DNA of 6,148 nt from Planctomycetota bacterium (GCA_023135255.1 JAGLTN010000592.1:1-6148), one strand, 5' to 3'; shown: positions 1 to 6,077, numbered from the stretch's first letter. Notes: a model not told the origin generated them from the letters alone. Program-made: numbers and translations.

Positions 1-1962
1 GTGCTTAGCGATGTCTTTGTGCCAACTGGCTATCATATCATCGTTAACGGTTTCTTCATGTCTTGAGACGTTGTCGACTTCTTTCCAAAGCTCCCAAACG
101 GACAGGTATGGGGAGTAGCTCCATCTGGCGACCTGGTAGCGAAGTTTGTTTTTGTAAATCTTTTTAGCTTCTTCACTTGTAAAGAAATCGCCTGGCGTTT
201 CGCATGGGCCGCCATTAACTACGCTGTAAGGGTTTTTGTCCCACATCTTGTTGCCGAAAGTATCAGCGATCGTGCTGCATTCCCAGTAGTACTGCATTGA
301 CAGTTTTATATAGATGCCGTTTGCTTTGGCGAGTTCGATCAGCCCATCCATTTTGTCAGCTGCGTCGAGGTCGTATACACCTACGCCGTATTTGCTCCAT
401 TCGAGGGGAATGTGCCATGGCATTGAAGATGTGCAGATGTAATTGCAGCCCATTGATTTTAGCCTGGTGAACATCCATTCGTCGGTGTAGATTTTTCCGT
501 ATTCGAAATTTTCCCAACCGAAATTACAACCAACGCCTCTGAAGAGTTTACCGCTGTCGAAAATCAATGTGTAATATGAATCAGGATTGATGCCTAAGAA
601 GCCGTCGCTTTTGCTTTTGTGTACGTTAAAGGATTGCTTTTTTGAGGTTTTCCATAGCTTGCCGTCAATATATGCTTTAATCCTGTAGGAATACTGTCCG
701 GTTTGCCTTGGGGTGAATCTCAGGCCCCATGTGCTGTCGGCCTCGTCGCCTGCGTAGTAGAAACATGGCATGATGATCACTTTGCCATCGGGGCATTTTA
801 TGACGGCATCAAAATATACATGGTCAGGGTCGAAGGGGTTTTGGAATTGTTTGCCTGAGACGTAGATATCTGCGAACATCGGCTCATATTTGCCGACTCT
901 TTTCTTATTAGGCTTTACTGCGAAGGTTTTGTCTTTCAGCTTGGTTGTGAATCTCCAGACTTTTCCTTTTTCGGTTTTACCGTCGTTGATCTGATCGACA
1001 CGCCAGAAATATGTTTTGCCCTGTTCGAGTTCGTCGATGTTTAAAGAGCTGCGGCCTTTTGTGCCTTTGTAATAATTTTTGTCGTAGACATTTGCGATGT
1101 AGACTTTGTTGAAGTTGTCGCCGAAATAAACTTCTGCCTTTTTGCCGTTGATGCCTTTTTTCCATTTTAGTGTAACTTCGGTATCGATAGCCATTTGCTT
1201 GTTAGCGGGATAAGGCAGAGCTGCGGAGTCTGGATTGGCGAGGTAATTTATTTCAGCTTCGGAAAGAGCGTAGTCGTAAATTGAGAACTCATCAATTTTG
1301 CCTTTGAAGCAGGTGCTGTCTTTGCTGGCCGGTGCCATGTTCTTTGCGACTGCGAGTATCTCAGCTTTTATATCTCTGAGTTTGAAGTCCCTGGTGCCTT
1401 CGAGTGTTCCGTTGTTATAAACTTTGACAGTTTTGCCGTCGTAGGTTGCGGTCATCATTTGCCAGATGTTAAAGCTGAATATCTGTTCACCTATGGGAGC
1501 CTGCTGGTCGTTAGTAGCTCGCAGGTAAAGTTTTCTGCCGAATTTTTCGACCTTTTCGGAATCATTGTAATTTACCCATCGACCCGATGCCTTTTGTCCC
1601 CAACCGGCGAACCATTGTTCTGTTTTTGGGAATGCGTCTACCATGACCCAGAAATTCATTGACCAGGTTTGGGATGCTTTTGTGGGGAGGTTTTGTGGGT
1701 TTACTTTTTCTACCCAATCGTCGATGCCGTCAAAAAGAATAGCTTTGCCGATTCGGCCTTTGATCGACTGCGGGTTGCCGTGGATCGTACCTTCATTTCC
1801 ATTTCCAGATTCGTCTTTTACCATAGAGTTTGAAATGTCATCGAAGCTCCATCTTAGTATGGGGGCCTTTTCAACGGCGAAAGAGAAGGTTGTAAAAAGT
1901 AAGATAATTGCTGTCAAACATACCATCCGGAGAATTTTATAATTTGAAACATCCTTTTTCAT
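1..1962 (-). CDS. Secreted modular glycoside hydrolase (LamG, Fn3-like, DUF5060, GH-A-like barrel), 3' end cut by window
   Basis: An open frame of 654 codons runs from ATG at 1962 off the window with no stop or frameshift. I translated it by hand. Residues 1-29 form a signal peptide (hydrophobic core 13-26, likely cleavage after SFA). Residues about 30-240 look like a LamG/concanavalin-type jelly roll (ILRWSFDD, LFDGIDDWVE, GKIDEFSIYDYALS). Residues about 241-340 resemble the Fn3-like module common in planctomycete exoproteins (VYFGDNF, YFWRVDQIND, VWRFTT). Residues about 345-450 fit DUF5060. From about 470 a TIM-barrel glycosidase begins (GCNFGWENF, MFTRLKSMGCNYI, ARWSYSPYLSVWELWKEVD). Glu628 is the candidate acid/base; the nucleophile would lie outside the window. 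Lys627 sits where clan GH-A enzymes normally have Asn. It probably cleaves an extracellular polysaccharide, substrate unknown. The ribosome site is weak (AAAGGG, 6 nt before ATG). It follows the esterase gene by 48 nt, so co-transcription is likely. Domain calls are from memory of family patterns. Confidence 0.88.
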   Translation of the reverse strand, partial: MKKDVSNYKILRMVCLTAIILLFTTFSFAVEKAPILRWSFDDISNSMVKDESGNGNEGTIHGNPQSIKGRIGKAILFDGIDDWVEKVNPQNLPTKASQTWSMNFWVMVDAFPKTEQWFAGWGQKASGRWVNYNDSEKVEKFGRKLYLRATNDQQAPIGEQIFSFNIWQMMTATYDGKTVKVYNNGTLEGTRDFKLRDIKAEILAVAKNMAPASKDSTCFKGKIDEFSIYDYALSEAEINYLANPDSAALPYPANKQMAIDTEVTLKWKKGINGKKAEVYFGDNFNKVYIANVYDKNYYKGTKGRSSLNIDELEQGKTYFWRVDQINDGKTEKGKVWRFTTKLKDKTFAVKPNKKRVGKYEPMFADIYVSGKQFQNPFDPDHVYFDAVIKCPDGKVIIMPCFYYAGDEADSTWGLRFTPRQTGQYSYRIKAYIDGKLWKTSKKQSFNVHKSKSDGFLGINPDSYYTLIFDSGKLFRGVGCNFGWENFEYGKIYTDEWMFTRLKSMGCNYICTSSMPWHIPLEWSKYGVGVYDLDAADKMDGLIELAKANGIYIKLSMQYYWECSTIADTFGNKMWDKNPYSVVNGGPCETPGDFFTSEEAKKIYKNKLRYQVARWSYSPYLSVWELWKEVDNVSRHEETVNDDMIASWHKDIAKH

Positions 1963-2010
1963 AATACGCCCTTTGCTATAAAAATCATTAAAATTGTAAA
2001 TTTAAGTTAA

Positions 2011-3414
2011 TTACTGCTTCTTTCTTATTATATAGTCATACATTACTGGTTTGTTCTTTTCGTACATCTGAGCAGCCAACTCTGCTATTTCTTTTTTTAC
2101 TTTGTCTATATTGGGCTTATTTTCGATATAGCTATCTATGCCGGACTTTATCCAGTCATATGATTGCTTTCCTTTATTTTTTTCTAAATCTTTCAGAAGA
2201 TGAGCTTTCATCGCTTCAAAATCATTACGATCAACGCCCTGCTTTGCAGCGTAGAATTCTTTGGCAATAATATTTCGTATAATATCTTTTTCTTTGGCCC
2301 ATCTCTGCTGATTTAGTTTCGCGACTTCGAGAGCCTGTTTGTACATTGGCGTATTAGTGTTTTCGGCGAGGTTTATTCCGAGAGCGAGCTGTTTCTCAGA
2401 GACAGTATCGATAACCTGACCGGCTATCAGGATTTCGTACTTTGCAGGAGGCAGGTTTGTTATTTGCAAAATTTGCTGGTTGAGCTGTTCAGTGAAAGGT
2501 ACCAAACCAAGAGCCTTTTTTTCATGGCTGAGGATTGGGAATGGCAAAGCTCTGTCGTGTAATTTGAACTCGATAGTCTCGTCAGAAATTTTTATGAAGC
2601 TAATCTCTGTGTTTTCAACTTTTACTTTTTTAGGCATACCGGTATCGATAACAACTTTGCTGACAAGCTGCGGGGCATTCTGGGCTCTTAGAAATTCATA
2701 CGCCATCACGAAATGACCTACATCGCCCGGGTGCACCCTGTCGCCGCTAACCAAAGTAAACTCAGGATTGGTTTTCTGTTGTGCGAGGTTAATAGTTTTC
2801 ATCGGATTGTAAAAATCTACGACGGGTGAGTTGTATTTTTTTGCAAGCTGTCTGACTTTCTGTGCACATTTGCCAAGGGCGTCATTAGCACCAACGCAAC
2901 TGTGACGTTTTAGTTTGGCGGTGTCGTCATAAATCGATGGCATGATAAAGATCAGCTCGGAACCTGCGGCTTTCAGGCGCGAGGCAAGGGTGTCCATATT
3001 CTGCACATACTTTTCGATTCTCTCATTCTGTTTGGCGATATCGGCTGGTGTTGTTTTGTTGGTATCGTAAAGCCAGATGTTTATATCATTCATGCCGAGC
3101 ATGATCGATGAAATCGTTGGTTTGTGGGTCAGGATGTCGTGGTCGAGCCTGCTTTGGATGCCCCATGAGGTATCACCACTTATGCCGCAATTGTAAGTTT
3201 CGAATTTAACGCCTGGGAACCTTGTAGCATAAAAGAGGTTGATATATTTGTGATAGCTGCCGCCATGGGTGATGCTATCGCCAACGAAGCAGACGGTATC
3301 GCCTGTTTTGAACTGTCTTGGTGAGGTGCTCTCGGCTGCTAAAAGAGGGCTGCTCAATAGTAAAATCAAAGACAGAGATAGTGTTACTAAGAATCCGGAT
3401 CGCTTCGAGTACAT
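2011..3414 (-). CDS. Secreted SGNH/GDSL-family esterase
   Basis: The protein has 467 residues with a signal peptide at 1-27 (hydrophobic core 9-25, cleavage near LLAA/EST). All SGNH blocks are present: GDSIT with nucleophile Ser47; NCGISGDTS with oxyanion Gly80; GMND with Asn109; and GDRVHP with catalytic Asp225 and His228. It should therefore be an active exported hydrolase. Relatives near carbohydrate enzymes usually remove acetyl or other acyl groups from polysaccharides; the substrate here is inferred only. After the hydrolase domain (about 35-240) there is a beta-rich region (about 250-345) and then a charged helical tail (about 350-467), an extended layout I associate with planctomycete and Bacteroidetes SGNH proteins. 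The start is backed by GAAAGG 6 nt before ATG and a strong promoter upstream. The glycoside hydrolase follows 48 nt later, so the pair probably forms one operon acting on one glycan. Confidence 0.93.
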   Translation of the reverse strand: MYSKRSGFLVTLSLSLILLLSSPLLAAESTSPRQFKTGDTVCFVGDSITHGGSYHKYINLFYATRFPGVKFETYNCGISGDTSWGIQSRLDHDILTHKPTISSIMLGMNDINIWLYDTNKTTPADIAKQNERIEKYVQNMDTLASRLKAAGSELIFIMPSIYDDTAKLKRHSCVGANDALGKCAQKVRQLAKKYNSPVVDFYNPMKTINLAQQKTNPEFTLVSGDRVHPGDVGHFVMAYEFLRAQNAPQLVSKVVIDTGMPKKVKVENTEISFIKISDETIEFKLHDRALPFPILSHEKKALGLVPFTEQLNQQILQITNLPPAKYEILIAGQVIDTVSEKQLALGINLAENTNTPMYKQALEVAKLNQQRWAKEKDIIRNIIAKEFYAAKQGVDRNDFEAMKAHLLKDLEKNKGKQSYDWIKSGIDSYIENKPNIDKVKKEIAELAAQMYEKNKPVMYDYIIRKKQ

Positions 3415-3420
3415 CTGTTA

Positions 3421-3426
3421 CCTTTC
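3421..3426 (-). promoter_or_regulatory. Ribosome binding site of the SGNH esterase gene
   Basis: GAAAGG lies 6 nt before the ATG at 3414 and supports that start. It follows a run of eight T on the coding strand (3429-3436) inside the short leader. Confidence 0.7.
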
Positions 3427-3460
3427 TTAAAAAAAACGTCAAATTAATATAACAGCGGTC

Positions 3461-3490
3461 ATTATACCGAAGTTGTTGACGAAGTATCAA
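3461..3490 (-). promoter_or_regulatory. Sigma70-type promoter of the esterase/glycosidase operon
   Basis: Read on the minus strand, TTGATA (3490-3485) and TATAAT (3466-3461) are separated by 18 nt. The -10 is a perfect consensus and the -35 has one mismatch to TTGACA. Transcription should start near 3454, giving a leader of about 40 nt before the esterase ATG. The -35 directly abuts the palindrome at 3491-3504, which could therefore influence promoter use. This is the clearest promoter in the window. Confidence 0.75.
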
Positions 3491-3504
3491 TACCATTCAT
3501 GGTA
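3491..3504. repeat. 14-bp palindrome TACCAT-TC-ATGGTA abutting the -35 box
   Basis: Arms of 6 bp are separated by 2 nt. As minus-strand RNA it folds as a 5-bp stem (UACCA/UGGUA) with a UGAA tetraloop. It is the first part of the repeat shared with 6110-6148, where the equivalent reads TACCCT-TC-AGGGTA. It could be an operator because of its position, or a structural part of the repeat. Its recurrence with a compensatory change favours the second reading. Confidence 0.7.
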
Positions 3505-3529
3505 ATAAATTTCCGCGAATAAATCCATA
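3491..3529 (-). repeat. Dispersed intergenic repeat, copy 1
   Basis: These 39 nt match 6110-6148 at 34 positions in the same orientation. Differences fall at repeat positions 5 and 10 (paired with each other in the small hairpin), 21, 22 and 37. The shared core includes GGTAATAAAT and CCGCGAATAAATCC on the plus strand. This copy lies between the end of the four-gene cassette and the promoter of the esterase operon, and continues into the larger hairpin at 3513-3559. Confidence 0.85.
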
Positions 3530-3559
3530 ACTTCTTATCTTTAAGTTATTTACCCGCGG
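3513..3559 (-). other. Long imperfect hairpin between the two operons
   Basis: The inner stem is ATAACTT (3527-3533) against AAGTTAT (3543-3549) with a 9-nt loop. The outer stem is CCGCG (3513-3517) against CGCGG (3555-3559), with TAA (3520-3522) against TTA (3550-3552) between them. The bases AA (3518-3519) and CC (3553-3554) mismatch on the plus strand. In minus-strand RNA they become two G-U pairs, giving a 10-bp outer stem, a 4-nt bulge and a 7-bp inner stem. The structure therefore suits RNA made in the direction of both operons. It sits 36 nt past the stop of the helix-turn-helix gene and could protect or end that transcript. It has no U tract directly after it, so it is not a classical intrinsic terminator. 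Confidence 0.6.
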
Positions 3560-3590
3560 ATAAAGCGAAACACGCAGAGCCGCGATAGCG
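3553..3590. repeat. Short-period CGC/GCG-rich tract
   Basis: CGC or GCG triplets recur about every 8-9 bases (centres near 3557, 3566, 3574 and 3583, then 3589) in an otherwise AT-rich gap. It merges with the right arm of the hairpin. It resembles degenerate CGCGAATAAA/CGCAGAG-like intergenic sequence that I recall from environmental bacterial genomes. Function unknown, and the resemblance is not tested. Confidence 0.4.
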
Positions 3591-3594
3591 AAAT

Positions 3595-4044
3595 TTAATT
3601 TGGATTGGTATCAATAGTATTCTGCTCATTCGTTGATTGTTCATCATCAGCGAGGATTTTCATGACTTTAGCAGCGGCTTCGTTGCTTATGTTCAGTTTT
3701 GAATATATATTTTCCTTTTCGTTTTGCTTTTCAATAATTTTATCGGGTATCGAAATAACATCAAGACATGCTTTTCTTGCGGTCTCGTCTTTGTCAGATT
3801 CGGTAAGCTCAACAAGTCTTGCCGCTGCCACCGGGGCATATCTGGAGACAATAAGACTGCTTTGCATACTGAAGCCTTTCATTCTCTGATAAAAATATTC
3901 AATAAAACTCTTATCATTGAGCCATTTGGTATATATATACCTGCTGACTTTGTGTTTGTTCAAAACTTCCTGCTCATTCATTTGGCCTGTGAACAAATCT
4001 TCCAGTACCTGAAGTTGTTTTTTTGCTAAAGCATGTGTGCTCAT
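3595..4044 (-). CDS. Small helix-turn-helix protein resembling phage terminase small subunit
   Basis: The protein has 149 residues and no signal or membrane segment. Residues about 8-50 look like a DNA-binding helix-turn-helix of the kind in phage terminase small subunits (GQMNEQEVLNKHKVSRYIYT, then KWLND). Residues 55-98 form an amphipathic helical stretch (RYAPVAAARLVELTES, ETARKACLDVIS) similar to the oligomerisation part of such proteins. The tail from about 103 is charged, and its last 20 residues look disordered. The family call is from pattern memory and could instead be a related transposon-type helix-turn-helix. The start has AAGGA 4 nt before ATG, with GGGAG a further option. It is the last gene of the four-gene operon, 23 nt after the ParB-like gene. 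No large terminase follows, so a packaging role is unsupported; DNA binding is the safer inference. Confidence 0.8.
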   Translation of the reverse strand: MSTHALAKKQLQVLEDLFTGQMNEQEVLNKHKVSRYIYTKWLNDKSFIEYFYQRMKGFSMQSSLIVSRYAPVAAARLVELTESDKDETARKACLDVISIPDKIIEKQNEKENIYSKLNISNEAAAKVMKILADDEQSTNEQNTIDTNPN

Positions 4045-4067
4045 ATTTTCCTTCTCCCTGATTAAAC

Positions 4068-4688
4068 TTACTTTGAAAATTTTATAAAATCGGCAGCTAT
4101 TTTTACAATTGCATCCGCTCTTCGGGCTGCTTTGGATTTGGTGGTCGATGAATTTTGAGAAATCGCCAAAGCATTTTCGACTATGCTCTTTTGTTTTTCA
4201 TTGAGAAAAAAAACTATCGGCTCGGCAAAGCTGGTTTGAGCGGGTTTTATTAAGGATAGCGATTCTTCCAGAGAGGTCAGTTTGTTTATCTGAGCCTTGC
4301 TTTGAGGCAGGAATCTGGAAAGCTCTGCGGGTTTGATCTTACTTTTGAGTTTTTTGAGCAGTTCGAGTTTTTTGCCCAGCTGATCGGAGCCTTGAAGACG
4401 ATTTAAAGTGATAAGCAAAATGTCGACCTGTTGGTCATCGATATCCCAGACGACGGCATCTGCTGTTTTGTATCCGAGCTTTTTTAAAGCTTTGCAGCGA
4501 TGGTGACCATTGATTATCTGGTAGCAGTTTTTGGTTTTGGGGTGAGGTCTGACTATTAAAGGCTCATACATGCCGGTTCGTTCAATGTTGGCGATAAGTT
4601 TGCGAAGATTTGCTTTGCTCATCTTGTTAGGATTGTCGGGATGAGCTTTTAGTTTTTCCAATTTGATAGCTTTTATCTGATTCTTCAT
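4068..4688 (-). CDS. ParB/sulfiredoxin-fold domain protein (non-canonical ParB)
   Basis: With the start at ATG 4688 the protein has 206 residues. Residues about 7-100 form a ParB N-terminal-like domain: LEKLKAHPDNPNKMS, IERTGMYEPLIVRPHP, and box II as INGHHRCKALKKLG with Gly61-His62-His63-Arg64. Chromosome-partition ParB proteins carry GERRxR at box II for CTP binding, so this is probably not a partition CTPase. GHHR-type domains occur in phage and DNA-modification ParB-like proteins. The stretch VWDIDDQQVDILLITLNRLQG (about 80-100) is, in my memory, typical of ParB-like proteins found beside ABC/GNAT pairs. The rest is helical and lysine-rich. An in-frame TTG at 4700 could add four residues, but GAGGA 5 nt before the ATG decides for 4688. 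The GNAT stop codon lies inside that ribosome site, which suggests coupled translation. Confidence 0.85.
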   Translation of the reverse strand: MKNQIKAIKLEKLKAHPDNPNKMSKANLRKLIANIERTGMYEPLIVRPHPKTKNCYQIINGHHRCKALKKLGYKTADAVVWDIDDQQVDILLITLNRLQGSDQLGKKLELLKKLKSKIKPAELSRFLPQSKAQINKLTSLEESLSLIKPAQTSFAEPIVFFLNEKQKSIVENALAISQNSSTTKSKAARRADAIVKIAADFIKFSK

Positions 4689-4693
4689 ATTTG

Positions 4694-4698
4694 TCCTC
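4694..4698 (-). promoter_or_regulatory. Ribosome binding site deciding the start of the ParB-like gene
   Basis: GAGGA is followed by 5 nt and ATG at 4688. It overlaps the TGA stop of the GNAT gene (4699-4697). This favours the ATG over the in-frame TTG at 4700. Confidence 0.65.
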
Positions 4699-5431
4699 AA
4701 TCTGTATTTAATTTCATATTCGGGTTAAACCATATATAGTAAACAGGTCTGTCTGTAAGTTTGCCGAGGGTATAGGCGGTTCTTTCCTGAGAATGCGTCA
4801 TCATTCTTCGCCGACCATAGCTTTGCAGAAACAGCCTGATCTGATATTCAATAAATGCTTTCTTTTTGCTGGTTAATGATTCTATTTTTTCGTGAACAAC
4901 GGATGGGTTGATAAGCTGAGCTTCTTCTATGCCAACGATTGAAAAGGCTTCTTTCAGCTGGAGACATCTGGCGGGGATATTCGCGGAATATTTTTTCATT
5001 CCCGCTTTTTCAAAGAACGGATTAACCTTACCCATAACCGCAAGTGACTCTACTATGGTAATTTTTACTTTCGGCATCGTTTGAGCAACTAACCAGCTTG
5101 CCAGTCCAAGACTTCTGAAGCGAGGGTCAATAATTACCCTGCTGATACAGCGGATGTTTTTATTAACTATGTTCAATTGTGTTGTACGATCAAAGCCTGT
5201 GAATATCTGGTCTGTAGCTACATTTCTCAACTCTAATGCAGGAGCGGGCATTTTGTAAACTATAACGCCTACAGTTTCATTTGTTGGCGATAAGTTTTTT
5301 GTTTTCAAGGCGTAAATCGCAACGTAGGGGCCTAACGAATGCTCACGGTAGTGGAACCTTGCCAATTTTCGGTAGTCATCCATATTTCCTTTGCAGATAT
5401 TGATGTTTTTAGTAACTGAACATTTATTCAT
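4697..5431 (-). CDS. GNAT-like acetyltransferase, matching the acetyltransferase half of COG2401
   Basis: With ATG at 5431 the protein has 244 residues. A GNAT core spans about 10-150. Motif A is ISRVIIDPRFRSLGLAS, with the acetyl-CoA loop R106-S-L-G109-L-A111. The later motif is VNPFFEKAGM (136-145). FHYREHS (26-32) and GVIVYKMPAP (55-64) match what I recall of the acetyltransferase part of COG2401 proteins, where it is fused to an ABC ATPase. Beyond the GNAT fold lie about 95 extra residues, including a basic patch (SYGRRRMMTHSQER, 204-217) and LTDRPVYYIWFNP (225-237), perhaps for nucleic acid or partner binding. The acceptor substrate is unknown. The frame is open up to 5470, but GAGG 5 nt before ATG 5431 decides the start. 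It overlaps the ATPase gene by 8 nt, so translation is probably coupled and the products probably act together. Confidence 0.85.
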   Translation of the reverse strand: MNKCSVTKNINICKGNMDDYRKLARFHYREHSLGPYVAIYALKTKNLSPTNETVGVIVYKMPAPALELRNVATDQIFTGFDRTTQLNIVNKNIRCISRVIIDPRFRSLGLASWLVAQTMPKVKITIVESLAVMGKVNPFFEKAGMKKYSANIPARCLQLKEAFSIVGIEEAQLINPSVVHEKIESLTSKKKAFIEYQIRLFLQSYGRRRMMTHSQERTAYTLGKLTDRPVYYIWFNPNMKLNTD

Positions 5432-6077
5432 TTTTGCCTCTTTGTTTGTAGATAACTTCTGCGTGGCCAACCATGCTTTTTAGTACCAATACATCCGGGG
5501 AAAGGTCCTGGAGGATATCATCGTGACATGAAGCGAGGATAAATGTCACCTTGTTGCGTTTTGCAAATTTTCGTATGTTCCATGCAATGACAGCTGCGGT
5601 TATTCGGTCAAGATTGGTGCAGAATTCATCAGCGAATATGACCTTTTTATTTGCTGCGAGGGCCTTTGCAAGAGCAAAACGGTATTTCTGACCATCGCTG
5701 AGCCAGGCAGGTCTGTTCAGGATGCAGAGGCAATCGTTAAGACCTGCTATGCTGAGAGATTTCAGAGATTCTATTACTGTTGACGAGAAGCAGTCTATAA
5801 CAGATCTGTCGGCAGGGAGTTTTACGCTTTGAAGATTTATTTTTTCTTTCGGAGAGAACTTATTTTCAAGCTCTCTGAGCAAAACACTTTTGCCGCTTCC
5901 CGAAGGGCCTGTTATGTAAACAATGTCCCCTTGTTCGATCTTTAGTTTGCATTGATGTGTGACGATGCTGCGCTGAAGTTTATCAACTGTCAAACCAAAC
6001 ATGCGCATTGTTTGCGAACTTTTTCCCGTTAACTTCAAATCAAAATCAAAAGATTTAGACAGACAATATGTGCTCAT
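5424..6077 (-). CDS. Soluble ABC-type ATPase, matching the ATPase half of COG2401
   Basis: With ATG at 6077 the protein has 217 residues. It has Walker A GPSGSGKS (57-64), signature LSDGQ (126-130; LSGGQ in most transporters), Walker B VIFADE with Asp150 and Glu151, a D-loop-like NLDR (155-158), and switch His185 in ASCHDD. ATP binding and hydrolysis residues all look intact. Only about 62 residues separate Walker A from the signature, shorter than in typical transporters, so the helical subdomain is small. No membrane segment or permease gene is near, so it is unlikely to be a transporter. ADEFCTNLDRITAAV and DGQKYRFALAKAL match the COG2401 ATPases I remember, which are fused to an acetyltransferase; here the partner is the next gene. 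An upstream in-frame GTG (6092) is discounted because GGAGGG 7 nt before ATG decides the start. It is the first gene of the four-gene operon. Confidence 0.87.
   Translation of the reverse strand: MSTYCLSKSFDFDLKLTGKSSQTMRMFGLTVDKLQRSIVTHQCKLKIEQGDIVYITGPSGSGKSVLLRELENKFSPKEKINLQSVKLPADRSVIDCFSSTVIESLKSLSIAGLNDCLCILNRPAWLSDGQKYRFALAKALAANKKVIFADEFCTNLDRITAAVIAWNIRKFAKRNKVTFILASCHDDILQDLSPDVLVLKSMVGHAEVIYKQRGKNE
5437..5440 (-). promoter_or_regulatory. Ribosome binding site deciding the GNAT start
   Basis: GAGG lies 5 nt before ATG 5431, inside the last codons of the ATPase gene. The two genes share ATGAATAA (5431-5424), so ribosomes ending the ATPase can restart on the GNAT gene. This favours 5431 over the longer frame starting at 5470. 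Confidence 0.7.

Noticed and set aside
33..215. Minus-strand 60-residue open frame at the window start
   Set aside because: It is an out-of-frame shadow of the glycoside hydrolase, whose frame stays open to position 1.
1459..1942. Two plus-strand open frames (1459-1662 and 1643-1942)
   Set aside because: They lie opposite the glycoside hydrolase frame, which has clear domains and a signal peptide across the same bases. Their translations look like antisense noise.
3275..3496. Minus-strand 73-residue open frame overlapping the esterase start
   Set aside because: It covers the promoter and the signal-peptide region in another frame and has no recognisable features.
3513..3559. Classical rho-independent terminator
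   Set aside because: The stem is interrupted by a bulge and no U run follows it in the direction of transcription.
3491..3590. CRISPR array
   Set aside because: Only one copy of the repeat is present here, with no regularly spaced repeats or spacers and no cas genes.
3605..4029. Plus-strand open frames opposite the helix-turn-helix gene, rich in Ser, Phe and Leu
   Set aside because: The apparent membrane-like sequence is the reverse reading of a lysine- and glutamate-rich protein. No ribosome site or promoter supports it.
5424..6077. Reading the ATPase as part of an ABC transporter
   Set aside because: No membrane segments or permease gene are present, the helical subdomain is short, and the motifs match the soluble COG2401 type.
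3595..6077. Calling the cassette a prophage
   Set aside because: Only one gene resembles a packaging component; large terminase, portal, capsid, tail and integrase are all absent from the window.
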